From Casimicrobiaceae bacterium (lineage in GTDB: Bacteria; Pseudomonadota; Gammaproteobacteria; Burkholderiales; Casimicrobiaceae), in contig CATPAO010000233.1 of the NCBI GenBank assembly GCA_955652025.1, forward strand, positions 1 through 5,686: DNA of 5,686 nt, in the 5' to 3' direction. Positions within the stretch are counted from its first letter, which is position 1, and each line of letters opens with the position of its first letter. The notes under the pieces are model-generated. The model made no database searches. It was not told the DNA's origin and saw only the letters and a program-made list of their open reading frames with translations. Position numbers and translations under genes: made by a program. Below, in pieces: positions 1 through 5,686 of this stretch.

Positions 1-1
1 G

Positions 2-667
2 CGGACGGATGCGCCCCCGGCCAAGCCGACGGCAAGTCCAATCGCCGCGGCGCCCCCCGCACCGCATGCCGACAGTGACGAGCGCCGCGAAGGCGGACGC
101 AGGCGACGCGGTCGGCGTGGACGCGGCGCCGCTGATCGCGGCGAAAAGTCGGAACGTGTGACGCACGATGCTTCGGGACACGAAGCCGATGCGAAGGTGG
201 ACGTCGTCGCGCCGCAACGCACGCTCATCGATGCGCCGCCGCCAGTCAACGCACTTCCTGCGACGACAAGCGAGATCACATCGCCGCTAGGGTCCGAGAT
301 GGCTTTGTCCGCGATCGAAAGCGTTCCCAGCGAGACGTCGGTTTCATCCCACCCCGTTCACATGGAAAAGGAGCCGCGACGGCCACTCGGCGAATCGACG
401 CCGATCGCGTTCGCGGAATCCGTATTGACACCACGCGAGCCGGCGCCGCCAAGCAATCTGCCCGATATTCCTCCGGTATCGCGCGCGTTACCGCCGGATT
501 CCGAGCTCGAGTTGGTCGAAACACGTGACCGCGTAACGGCGCCACTGGCGGACGAGCTGGCTGAGCTACCACGACCAAAGCGCGTGCGCCCGCCACGCGT
601 CGAAATCACGAATGAGCCGCTCGAGCTCGTCGAGACGCATAAGGATACGAATCCGCCTGCGCCTTGA
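2..667 (+). CDS. rne: Ribonuclease E, C-terminal part (5' end outside window)
   Basis: The frame is open from base 2 and ends at TGA 665-667, giving 221 residues of a longer protein. RNase E is the endonuclease that starts mRNA decay and processes rRNA and tRNA precursors; its long C-terminal half is a disordered scaffold that binds RNA and degradosome partners. The visible part fits that half. It is rich in Pro, Ala, Glu and Arg, has no hydrophobic segment, and carries an Arg/Gly cluster (ERREGGRRRRGRRGRG, bases ~80-127), a typical RNA-binding patch. The extreme C-terminus has EPLELVETHKD (614-646), which matches the conserved PLxLVETRKD tail of betaproteobacterial RNase E. A second, related LELVETRD lies at 506-529. 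The catalytic S1 and nuclease domains are upstream of the window, so identity rests on the tail alone; an in-frame ATG/GTG start inside the window is not credible. An unrelated Arg/Pro-rich protein is the alternative. Confidence 0.72.
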   Translation, partial: RTDAPPAKPTASPIAAAPPAPHADSDERREGGRRRRGRRGRGAADRGEKSERVTHDASGHEADAKVDVVAPQRTLIDAPPPVNALPATTSEITSPLGSEMALSAIESVPSETSVSSHPVHMEKEPRRPLGESTPIAFAESVLTPREPAPPSNLPDIPPVSRALPPDSELELVETRDRVTAPLADELAELPRPKRVRPPRVEITNEPLELVETHKDTNPPAP

Positions 668-697
668 TACGCGCAGAATTCGTGCGACGGCTGACGG

Positions 698-727
698 GGG
701 CGCGCGACCAATGCACGACGCGCGCCC
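698..727. terminator. GC-rich inverted repeat between convergent genes, candidate terminator
   Basis: GGGCGCGCG (698-706) and CGCGCGCCC (719-727) form a perfect 9-bp stem with a 12-base loop. It lies 30 bases after the stop of the RNase E gene and 54 bases beyond the stop of the leftward phosphatase gene, where a terminator serving both strands would sit. Neither side has a real U tract (the + side continues AATATCCTTATCT), so intrinsic termination is uncertain. A smaller 6-bp stem (CCGCGA 762-767 with TCGCGG 776-781) sits directly against the phosphatase stop. The rest of the 668-781 gap shows nothing recognisable. Confidence 0.4.
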
Positions 728-781
728 AATATCCTTATCTCGCCCGGGCGCGTCGTCGCCGCCGCGAGGCGTTCGTCGCGG

Positions 782-1273
782 TCATTGGACCGGCGATGCC
801 TCGATCAGGCGCGCAAGGAGCGCCTCGGTGGCCGGCTCGACGAGGTCGAGCATTCGCTCGAACGCGTCGGGGCCGCCATAGTAGGGATCCGGCACGTTCC
901 GCATGCCGAGCGCCGGCGCGACATCCAGCAAAAGACCGATTTGGCCGGCAAAATCCTTCGGCTGCAGCTCCTTCAGCCGGCCCAGATTCCCTTGGTCCAT
1001 GGCGAGTATCCAGTCGAACCGGGTGAAATCACGCGGCGCGATCTGACGCGCACGTAACTTCCGGATGTCGTAACCGCGCCGTTCGGCGCTTGCAATCGCG
1101 CGCGGGTCGGGGGGCTCGCCGATGTGAAAATCATGCGTTCCCGCCGAATCGATGCGAAGACGTCGCGCCCACCCGGCGCGCACCGCGAGCGCACGAAATA
1201 CGCCCTCGGCAGTGGGTGAACGGCAGATATTGCCCATGCAAACGAAGAGCACGCCGGTTTTGTTCTTGACCAT
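782..1273 (-). CDS. Low-molecular-weight protein tyrosine phosphatase
   Basis: A complete 163-residue protein, the usual length for this cytoplasmic family, which hydrolyses phosphotyrosine through a cysteinyl-phosphate intermediate. The N-terminal P-loop VCMGNICRSPT gives catalytic Cys12 and phosphate-binding Arg18 in the C-x5-R-S pattern; the neighbouring Cys17 is common in the family and can protect Cys12 by forming a disulfide. The general-acid motif DPYYGG starts at Asp129, with the two Tyr residues at 131-132. Also typical are IDSAGTHDFHIGEPPDPRA (residues 41-59) and the FDWILAMD stretch (86-93). The ATG at 1271-1273 fits the family N-terminus, though no clear Shine-Dalgarno sequence precedes it. 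It lies 74 bases downstream of uvrB on the same strand. No capsule or exopolysaccharide genes or tyrosine kinase are beside it, so a Wzb-like role is not supported. The physiological substrate is unknown; the family call is firm because all catalytic residues are present. Confidence 0.95.
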   Translation of the reverse strand: MVKNKTGVLFVCMGNICRSPTAEGVFRALAVRAGWARRLRIDSAGTHDFHIGEPPDPRAIASAERRGYDIRKLRARQIAPRDFTRFDWILAMDQGNLGRLKELQPKDFAGQIGLLLDVAPALGMRNVPDPYYGGPDAFERMLDLVEPATEALLARLIEASPVQ

Positions 1274-1298
1274 CGAGTCTCAGAGCGGAAATCGGCCG

Positions 1299-1327
1299 AG
1301 TATCGTCGACGACTGTTACGGGGACAA
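1299..1327 (-). promoter_or_regulatory. Candidate sigma70 promoter for the phosphatase gene
   Basis: On the minus strand, TTGTCC (1327 down to 1322) and GATACT (1304 down to 1299) are separated by exactly 17 bases. Each matches four of six consensus positions. Transcription would start near 1291-1293, leaving a leader of about 20 bases before the ATG at 1273. The gap after uvrB is only 74 bases, so read-through from uvrB is an alternative. The spacer contains the perfect palindrome TCGTCGACGA (1303-1312), which may be chance in GC-rich DNA. Confidence 0.3.
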
Positions 1328-1347
1328 ACGCCGCGGCATCCGCTTCA

Positions 1348-3390
1348 TCATGTTTCGACGGGCAGCTGCACGCCGAACATCGCTTCCTTGATCTTGTACA
1401 GGCGGTCACGCAGCTCGGCGGCCTTTTCGAACTCGAGGTTCCGCGCCGCATCGAGCATCTGCTTCTCGAGGAGTTTCAGCTCCTTTTCGAGATCCTTCTC
1501 GCCCATCGCCTCGTACTTTGCGCGTGTTTGCGCCGCTTTCAGCTCCTTCTTGCCTTCCTCGAAATCGTACGCGCCCTCGATCATGTCCTTGATCCGCTTC
1601 TCGATACCCTTCGGCGTGATGCCCATCCGCGCGTTCCATTCGATCTGCTTCGCACGACGGCGCTCCGTCTCGCCGATCGCTGCCCGCATCGAGTCGGTCA
1701 TCTTGTCGGCATATAGAATCGCGGTCCCGTTGATGTGGCGGGCGGCGCGGCCGATCGTCTGGATGAGCGAACGCTCGGCGCGAAGAAATCCCTCCTTGTC
1801 GGCGTCGAGCACTGCCACCAGCGAGACCTCCGGTATGTCTAGGCCTTCGCGCAAAAGATTGATCCCGACCAGCACATCGAACTCGCCCAATCGCAGATCG
1901 CGAATGATCTCGACCCGTTCGACAGTATCGATGTCCGAATGGAGGTAGCGGACCTTCACGCCATGCTCGGCAAGGTAGTCGGTCAAGTCCTCGGCCATCC
2001 GCTTGGTGAGCGTCGTCACCAGGACCCGCTCGCGCCGCTCGACGCGCAGTCCGATTTCCGACAACAGATCGTCCACCTGCGTCGCCGCCGGACGAATGAT
2101 CAGCACAGGGTCGACGAGGCCCGTCGGTCGCACGACCTGTTCGACCACCTGTCCCGCGTGCGTGCGCTCGTACTCCGACGGCGTCGCCGATACGAACGTC
2201 GTCTGCGGCAATAGCTTTTCGAACTCGTCGAAGCGCAATGGCCGATTGTCGAGCGCCGACGGCAGGCGAAATCCGTAATTCACCAGATTTTCCTTGCGCG
2301 CGCGATCCCCCTTGTACATGCCGCCCGTCTGCGGAATCGTGACGTGGGACTCGTCGATGAACATCAGCGCGCTGCTCGGCAGATAGTCGATCAGCGTCGG
2401 CGGCGGGTCGCCCGCCTTGCGCCCCGAAAGGTGCCGCGAGTAGTTCTCGATGCCCTTGCAAAATCCGATCTCGCTCATCATCTCGAGGTCGAAGCGTGTT
2501 CGTTGCTCGATCCGTTGCGCCTCGATGAGCTTCATTTGCGTAACGAAGAATTCCTTTTGCTGCGCAAGCTCGACTTTGATCGCCTCGATCGCGTTCAGGA
2601 CCTTTTGCCGTCCGGTCACATAGTGCGACGACGGAAACACCGTGTAGCGCTGCATCTTCTGCTTGAGGTGGCCGGTCAACGGGTCGAACAGCTGTATTGT
2701 TTCGACCTCGTCGTCGAACAGCGAGACGCGTACGGCATTCTCGGCATTCTCGGCCGGAAAGATGTCGAGCACATCGCCCCGCACGCGGAACGTGCCGCGC
2801 TTGAACTCGAGGTCGGCGCGCTGATACTGCATTTCGGCCAGCCGCTTGATCGCGTCGCGTTGCGACAGCTTGTCGCCCTGCCGGACGTGCAGGATCATGC
2901 TGTGATATTCGGACGGGTCGCCGATACCGTAGATCGCCGACACCGTGCAGACAATCACGCAATCCTGCCGCTCGAGAATGGCCTTGGTTGCCGACAGGCG
3001 CATCTGCTCGATGTGCTCGTTGATCGAGCTGTCCTTCTCGATGTACAGATCGCGCGACGGGACGTAGGCCTCGGGTTGATAGTAGTCGTAATACGAGACG
3101 AAATATTCGACGGCGTTGTTGGGAAAGAACTCGCGGAATTCGGAATAGAGCTGCGCGGCAAGCGTCTTGTTCGGCGCAAGCACGATCGCCGGCCGGCCGG
3201 TCCGCGCGATCACGTTCGCCATCGTGTACGTCTTGCCTGAGCCGGTGACACCCAGCAGCGTCTGGAACGAGAGTCCGTCGGTCAGGCCCTCGATGAGCTT
3301 GGCGATCGCCTCCGGCTGGTCGCCGGCCGGCTCGAACATCTGATGAAGCTCGTACGGGCTGTCGGGAAACGTGACGATCATATTTTTCAT
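1348..3390 (-). CDS. uvrB: UvrABC excinuclease subunit B
   Basis: UvrB receives damaged DNA from UvrA, verifies the lesion and positions UvrC for the two incisions of nucleotide excision repair. From ATG 3388-3390 the protein has 680 residues, normal for UvrB. In that numbering: helicase domain 1a with Walker A GVTGSGKT (47-54); the strand-separating beta-hairpin with [12 protein letters not shown] (100-111); Walker B DESH (346-349); VSATP (400-404); motif [18 protein letters not shown] (509-525); motif [10 protein letters not shown] (544-551); and a C-terminal coiled-coil UVR motif around 640-670, which contacts UvrC. All ATPase and hairpin residues appear intact. The frame stays open upstream to a TTG at 3463-3465 overlapping the exporter stop, but the family begins close to [16 protein letters not shown], so that longer start is unlikely. 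ATG 3379-3381 (677 residues) is the other credible start; no Shine-Dalgarno sequence decides between them. No CTGT-N8-ACAG LexA box is visible upstream. Confidence 0.97.
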   Translation of the reverse strand: MKNMIVTFPDSPYELHQMFEPAGDQPEAIAKLIEGLTDGLSFQTLLGVTGSGKTYTMANVIARTGRPAIVLAPNKTLAAQLYSEFREFFPNNAVEYFVSYYDYYQPEAYVPSRDLYIEKDSSINEHIEQMRLSATKAILERQDCVIVCTVSAIYGIGDPSEYHSMILHVRQGDKLSQRDAIKRLAEMQYQRADLEFKRGTFRVRGDVLDIFPAENAENAVRVSLFDDEVETIQLFDPLTGHLKQKMQRYTVFPSSHYVTGRQKVLNAIEAIKVELAQQKEFFVTQMKLIEAQRIEQRTRFDLEMMSEIGFCKGIENYSRHLSGRKAGDPPPTLIDYLPSSALMFIDESHVTIPQTGGMYKGDRARKENLVNYGFRLPSALDNRPLRFDEFEKLLPQTTFVSATPSEYERTHAGQVVEQVVRPTGLVDPVLIIRPAATQVDDLLSEIGLRVERRERVLVTTLTKRMAEDLTDYLAEHGVKVRYLHSDIDTVERVEIIRDLRLGEFDVLVGINLLREGLDIPEVSLVAVLDADKEGFLRAERSLIQTIGRAARHINGTAILYADKMTDSMRAAIGETERRRAKQIEWNARMGITPKGIEKRIKDMIEGAYDFEEGKKELKAAQTRAKYEAMGEKDLEKELKLLEKQMLDAARNLEFEKAAELRDRLYKIKEAMFGVQLPVET

Positions 3391-3411
3391 GCGGGCGGGG
3401 CCAAACCGAAT

Positions 3412-3417
3412 ATTGTA
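3412..3417 (-). promoter_or_regulatory. uvrB: Candidate -10 element for uvrB
   Basis: On the minus strand TACAAT (one mismatch to TATAAT) lies 21 bases before the ATG at 3390, within the 71-base gap after the exporter gene, and is part of the AT-rich patch TCTACAATATTCGG in very GC-rich surroundings. At 17-base spacing the -35 position is CGCCGC, which does not match; the nearest TTGAAA is 30 bases away and too far. If used, the leader would be about 14 bases. It suggests that uvrB can be transcribed independently of the exporter. Confidence 0.3.
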
Positions 3418-3461
3418 GACCGCGGCAAGCGGGCGCGGCGAGGAGTATTTCAACTCGGACG

Positions 3462-5300
3462 TCAACGTTGCGCCGCGATCTCCAGCGCGCCGACGCCGTC
3501 GGCCTGCGGCTTCACCGCGCCGAATTGAAGCGCCGCCAGCCGCGCGTACAACGCGTTCGTCCGTGTGAGATCGTCGTGACGCCCGACGGCTATGATGCGG
3601 CCCTGCTCCATGACGGCGATGCGATCGGCGTGGCGAACCGTGGCCAGCCGATGCGCGATCATCAGCACTGTGCGTCCCGCCATCAGCCGCTCGAGCGCGA
3701 GTTGAACGACCCGCTCGCTCTCCGCGTCCAGTGCGCTGGTCGCTTCGTCTAGTAACAGCACCGGTCGATCGGCCAAGATGGCGCGCGCGATGGCGAGCCG
3801 CTGTCGCTGACCGCCGGAAAGCCGCACGCCGCGCTCACCCAGGAAACTATCGAAGCGCTCGGGCAGCCGGTCGATGAACTCGGTCGCATACGCCGCGTCG
3901 CAGGCCGCGCGCACGTCGGCGTCGCTCGCGCTCGGCCGTCCATATCGAACGTTGTCGAGCACGCTGGCGGCGAAGATCACGGGATCCTGCGGAACGACGG
4001 CGAGCCGTCGCCGCGCTTCGATCGGATCCGCCGACTTGAGGTCCACACCATCGATGCGTACCGCCCCCAGTTGTGGGTCGTAGAAGCGCAACAACAACGC
4101 AAAGACCGTCGTCTTGCCGGCGCCCGACGGACCGACGAGCGCGATTTTCTCGCCAGGCTCCACGCTCAACGAGAAATCGGCCAACGCCGCGGCGTCGGGT
4201 CTCGACGGATAGCGAAACGTGACGGCATCGAAATCAACGGTCCCGCGCGCCGGCACCGGCATCGGGACAGGATTCGCCGGTGCGCGGATCTCGGGCTCGA
4301 TCGCAAGCAACTCGAACAGCCGCTCGGTCGCGCCCGCGGCACGCTGCAGGTCGCCGATCACTTCGCTGATCGTACCTACGGCGCCCGCCACGATCACCGC
4401 ATAGAAAACGAACGCGGAGAGCTGTCCCGGCGAAAGCCGCCCCGCCACGACATCGTGCCCACCTATCCACAGGATCACGCCCACGGCGCCGAACACGAGC
4501 ATGATCACCGTCGCCACCAGCATCGCGCGCTGCCGGATGCGTCGCTTGGCGGTCGCGAACGCCGCCTCGACGCGCTCGCCGAAGAGCCGCCGATCGATCT
4601 CCTCGTGGCCATACGCCTGCACGGTGCGCACCTCGTGCAGCGCCTCGTCGACGTAGGCGCCGACGTCGCCGACGCGGTCCTGGCTCGCCCGGGCAAGCTT
4701 GCGCACGCGCCGGCCGAACAGGATGATCGGCGCCACCACCAGCGGCACGCCGGCCAGCACGAGCAGCGTGAGCTTGAGACTGGTGAGCGCCAGCATCACG
4801 AACCCGCCGATCATCAGCAACAGGTTGCGGATCGCCATCGACGCCGACGATCCGATGACCGTCTCCAGCATCGTCGTATCGGTGGTGAGGCGGGAAATCA
4901 CTTCGCCGGTGCGCGTGATTTCGAAGAATCCCGGCGGCAATCGAAGGAGATGATCGAACACGGCGCGGCGCAGATCCGCCGTGACACGCTCACCCAGCCA
5001 CGACACGTAGTAGAACCGCGTGTACGTCGCCATGGCGACGACAATGATCACGCCGAGCATCGCGCCCAGCATGCGATCGAGCTCCGCGGCGTTGCCGGCG
5101 GAGAACCCTCGATCGACGACGAACCTCAGCCCCTGCCCCATCGCCAGCACGGCGGCGGCGGCGAACACAAGCGCCACCGCGGCGTAGGCGACTTGGCGCC
5201 GGTAGGGGCGGAGAAATCCGCCGACCCGTGCCACCGTGCGGAGTGCGGTGAGCGGCGGAATCTTCGGAGCGGGTTCGAGGCGGGTATCGGCGCGAGCCAT
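3462..5300 (-). CDS. ABC exporter half-transporter, fused membrane and ATPase domains (MsbA/LmrA-like)
   Basis: A complete 612-residue inner-membrane half-transporter expected to act as a homodimer, using ATP to export a lipid, drug or other hydrophobic compound. The N-terminal exporter membrane domain has about six hydrophobic segments (roughly residues 37-57, 78-98, 155-174, 176-196, 260-281, 293-313). The ATPase follows: A-loop Tyr364 in FRYP, Walker A GPSGAGKT (390-397), Q-loop Gln438 (VVPQDP), signature LSGGQ (494-498), Walker B VLLLDE with catalytic Glu519, D-loop SALD (522-525) and switch His550. All are intact. The ATG at 5298-5300 gives an Arg-containing cytoplasmic N-terminus before the first helix, as usual; no good Shine-Dalgarno sequence is seen. 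The overall pattern recalls the MsbA-related permease/ATP-binding family of proteobacteria rather than true lipid-A flippase MsbA; no lipopolysaccharide genes are nearby. The substrate cannot be inferred. It precedes uvrB on the same strand with a 71-base gap to the preferred uvrB start. Confidence 0.93.
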   Translation of the reverse strand: MARADTRLEPAPKIPPLTALRTVARVGGFLRPYRRQVAYAAVALVFAAAAVLAMGQGLRFVVDRGFSAGNAAELDRMLGAMLGVIIVVAMATYTRFYYVSWLGERVTADLRRAVFDHLLRLPPGFFEITRTGEVISRLTTDTTMLETVIGSSASMAIRNLLLMIGGFVMLALTSLKLTLLVLAGVPLVVAPIILFGRRVRKLARASQDRVGDVGAYVDEALHEVRTVQAYGHEEIDRRLFGERVEAAFATAKRRIRQRAMLVATVIMLVFGAVGVILWIGGHDVVAGRLSPGQLSAFVFYAVIVAGAVGTISEVIGDLQRAAGATERLFELLAIEPEIRAPANPVPMPVPARGTVDFDAVTFRYPSRPDAAALADFSLSVEPGEKIALVGPSGAGKTTVFALLLRFYDPQLGAVRIDGVDLKSADPIEARRRLAVVPQDPVIFAASVLDNVRYGRPSASDADVRAACDAAYATEFIDRLPERFDSFLGERGVRLSGGQRQRLAIARAILADRPVLLLDEATSALDAESERVVQLALERLMAGRTVLMIAHRLATVRHADRIAVMEQGRIIAVGRHDDLTRTNALYARLAALQFGAVKPQADGVGALEIAAQR

Positions 5301-5408
5301 GCCAGTCAGACGATCAATCCAAGTAGGAGATGGGGACGCAGGAACACGACCTCAAGCCGACGCTACCTCACGGTACAATAACCTGTTTTCACTTGGCCGC
5401 CTCAATCC
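5301..5408. other. Divergent intergenic region between exporter and aminotransferase genes
   Basis: These 108 bases separate two divergently transcribed genes and must hold the start signals for the aminotransferase and probably for the exporter. The right half contains the rightward -10-like element listed separately. For the leftward exporter I see no convincing -35/-10 pair. No operator-like perfect inverted repeat, tRNA, riboswitch-like structure or attenuator is apparent. Confidence 0.5.
5374..5379 (+). promoter_or_regulatory. Candidate -10 element for the aminotransferase gene
   Basis: TACAAT, within CGGTACAATAACC, lies 29 bases before the ATG at 5409 and would give a leader of about 22 bases. 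The hexamer at 17-base spacing (CTCAAG, 5351-5356) is a poor -35 match. The call rests on the -10 match, the AT-rich patch in GC-rich DNA and the position in a divergent gap. Confidence 0.35.
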
Positions 5409-5686
5409 ATGAACGCTCCGCTCACTGGTTCCCTGCTGGCGGCGATCGAACTCGCACCGCGGGACCCGATTCTCGGGGTTTCCGACGCCTACAATGCGGA
5501 CAAGAATCCGCTCAAAGTGAACCTTGGCGTCGGCGTCTATTGCGATGACAACGGTCGGATCCCGTTGCTCGAGTGCGTGCAACGTGCCGAGCGCGAGATC
5601 ACCGACAAAGCGTCGCTCCATTGCAAGAGTATTCAGACAGGCGGCAAATCCCCACGCGTCCCCGGCTTCTTTGAGGATCTCCAAAC
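5409..5686 (+). CDS. Aspartate/aromatic amino-acid aminotransferase, N-terminal part (runs off the window; last ~71 bases do not belong)
   Basis: From ATG 5409 the frame encodes a class I PLP-dependent aminotransferase of the AspC/TyrB type, which exchanges the amino group of aspartate, tyrosine or phenylalanine with 2-oxoglutarate in the cytoplasm. The diagnostic N-terminus is present: IELAPRDPILGVSDAYNAD (residues 13-31), then KVNLGVGVY (36-44) and RIPLLECVQRAERE (50-63). About 69 of an expected ~400 residues follow the family. After Ser69 (base 5615) the family's YLPIDGI-type segment should appear, but the reading becomes LHCKSIQTGGKSPRV, which does not fit; neither other forward frame restores it. 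The catalytic Lys and PLP site would lie beyond the window. No Shine-Dalgarno sequence is evident before the ATG. AspC versus TyrB specificity cannot be decided from this piece, so no symbol is given; the neighbourhood with uvrB is familiar from betaproteobacteria, where the gene is often called tyrB. Confidence 0.85.
   Translation, partial: MNAPLTGSLLAAIELAPRDPILGVSDAYNADKNPLKVNLGVGVYCDDNGRIPLLECVQRAEREITDKASLHCKSIQTGGKSPRVPGFFEDLQ
5616..5684 (-). CDS. Possible fragment of a TPR-repeat protein at the window edge
   Basis: Read leftward from 5684, the sequence gives LEILKEAGDAWGFAACLNTL followed by A. This resembles the helix pair of tetratricopeptide repeats found in large LuxR/AfsR- or cyclase-type regulators, where forms like EAGDxWGxAAxLNNLG are common. 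The frame then runs into the antisense strand of the aminotransferase and loses meaning, although it stays open to about 5352. The stretch has roughly 55% GC and uses codons such as AAA, GGA, TTT, TGT, AAT and ACT more than the neighbouring genes do, which suggests a different source. Only about 23 residues can be judged, so the family call is tentative and no function can be assigned. Confidence 0.35.

Noticed and set aside
741..750. Palindrome CGCCCGGGCG as an operator or attachment site
   Set aside because: Short GC-only palindromes are common by chance at this base composition, and nothing nearby supports a binding site or integration.
1313..1327. CTGT-TACGGGG-ACAA upstream of the phosphatase, like a LexA box
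   Set aside because: The half-sites are seven bases apart instead of eight and the second half ends in A, not G, so it fails the CTGT-N8-ACAG pattern.
1406..2962. 518-codon minus-strand open frame overlapping uvrB in another frame
   Set aside because: Arg/Gly/Asp-rich out-of-frame reading of uvrB, typical of high-GC DNA with few stop codons.
2344..3240. 298-codon + strand open frame opposite uvrB
   Set aside because: It mirrors uvrB codon periodicity and has no family resemblance; uvrB itself is complete and intact on the other strand.
4071..5381. Long (436-codon) open frame on the + strand opposite the exporter gene
   Set aside because: It is antisense to an intact ABC exporter. Its product is an Arg/His/Asp-rich low-complexity string with no recognisable domain, as expected from the complement of a GC-rich coding frame.
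5330..5548. Plus-strand ATG preceded by AGGAG with a 72-codon frame
   Set aside because: AGGAG abuts the ATG with no usable spacing, the frame overlaps the true aminotransferase start in another frame, and the product resembles nothing.
5352..5684. 110-codon minus-strand frame taken as one gene
   Set aside because: Only its first ~23 codons look like real (TPR-like) coding sequence; the remainder is the antisense of the aminotransferase.

Overview
The window looks like ordinary chromosomal DNA of a GC-rich betaproteobacterium, probably Burkholderiales or a near relative. This rests on the RNase E tail, which ends in the betaproteobacterial type of C-terminal motif (PLxLVETxKD), on the close resemblance of UvrB to Burkholderia-type UvrB, and on uvrB lying close to an aspartate/aromatic aminotransferase and a low-molecular-weight tyrosine phosphatase. 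No species can be named. I read family matches from remembered consensus sequences, not from a search.

Layout, left to right. Bases 2-667 (+) are the 3' end of a gene for an RNase E-type ribonuclease: the disordered, Arg/Pro-rich C-terminal scaffold. A 114-base convergent gap follows, holding a strong GC-rich inverted repeat. Bases 782-1273 (-) are a complete low-molecular-weight protein tyrosine phosphatase. Bases 1348-3390 (-) are a complete uvrB, the damage-recognition subunit of nucleotide excision repair. Bases 3462-5300 (-) are a complete half-size ABC exporter with the membrane domain fused to the ATPase. Bases 5301-5408 are a divergent intergenic region with a -10-like element for the rightward gene. 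From 5409 (+) the 5' end of a class I aspartate/aromatic aminotransferase runs toward the window end.

The three leftward genes (exporter, uvrB, phosphatase) have gaps of about 71 and 74 bases and could be partly cotranscribed. However, uvrB and the phosphatase each have a plausible promoter of their own in those gaps. The genes do not form an obvious pathway: RNA decay, signalling or dephosphorylation, DNA repair, export and amino-acid transamination.

The most noteworthy anomaly is at the right edge. The aminotransferase reads normally to about residue 69 (base ~5615), and then the expected family sequence is absent in all three forward frames. The last ~71 bases instead read on the minus strand as a piece of a TPR-like protein with lower GC. 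A chimeric assembly or read end is the simplest explanation, with a true rearrangement as the alternative. I found no new biological system, RNA gene, CRISPR array, insertion sequence or phage feature.
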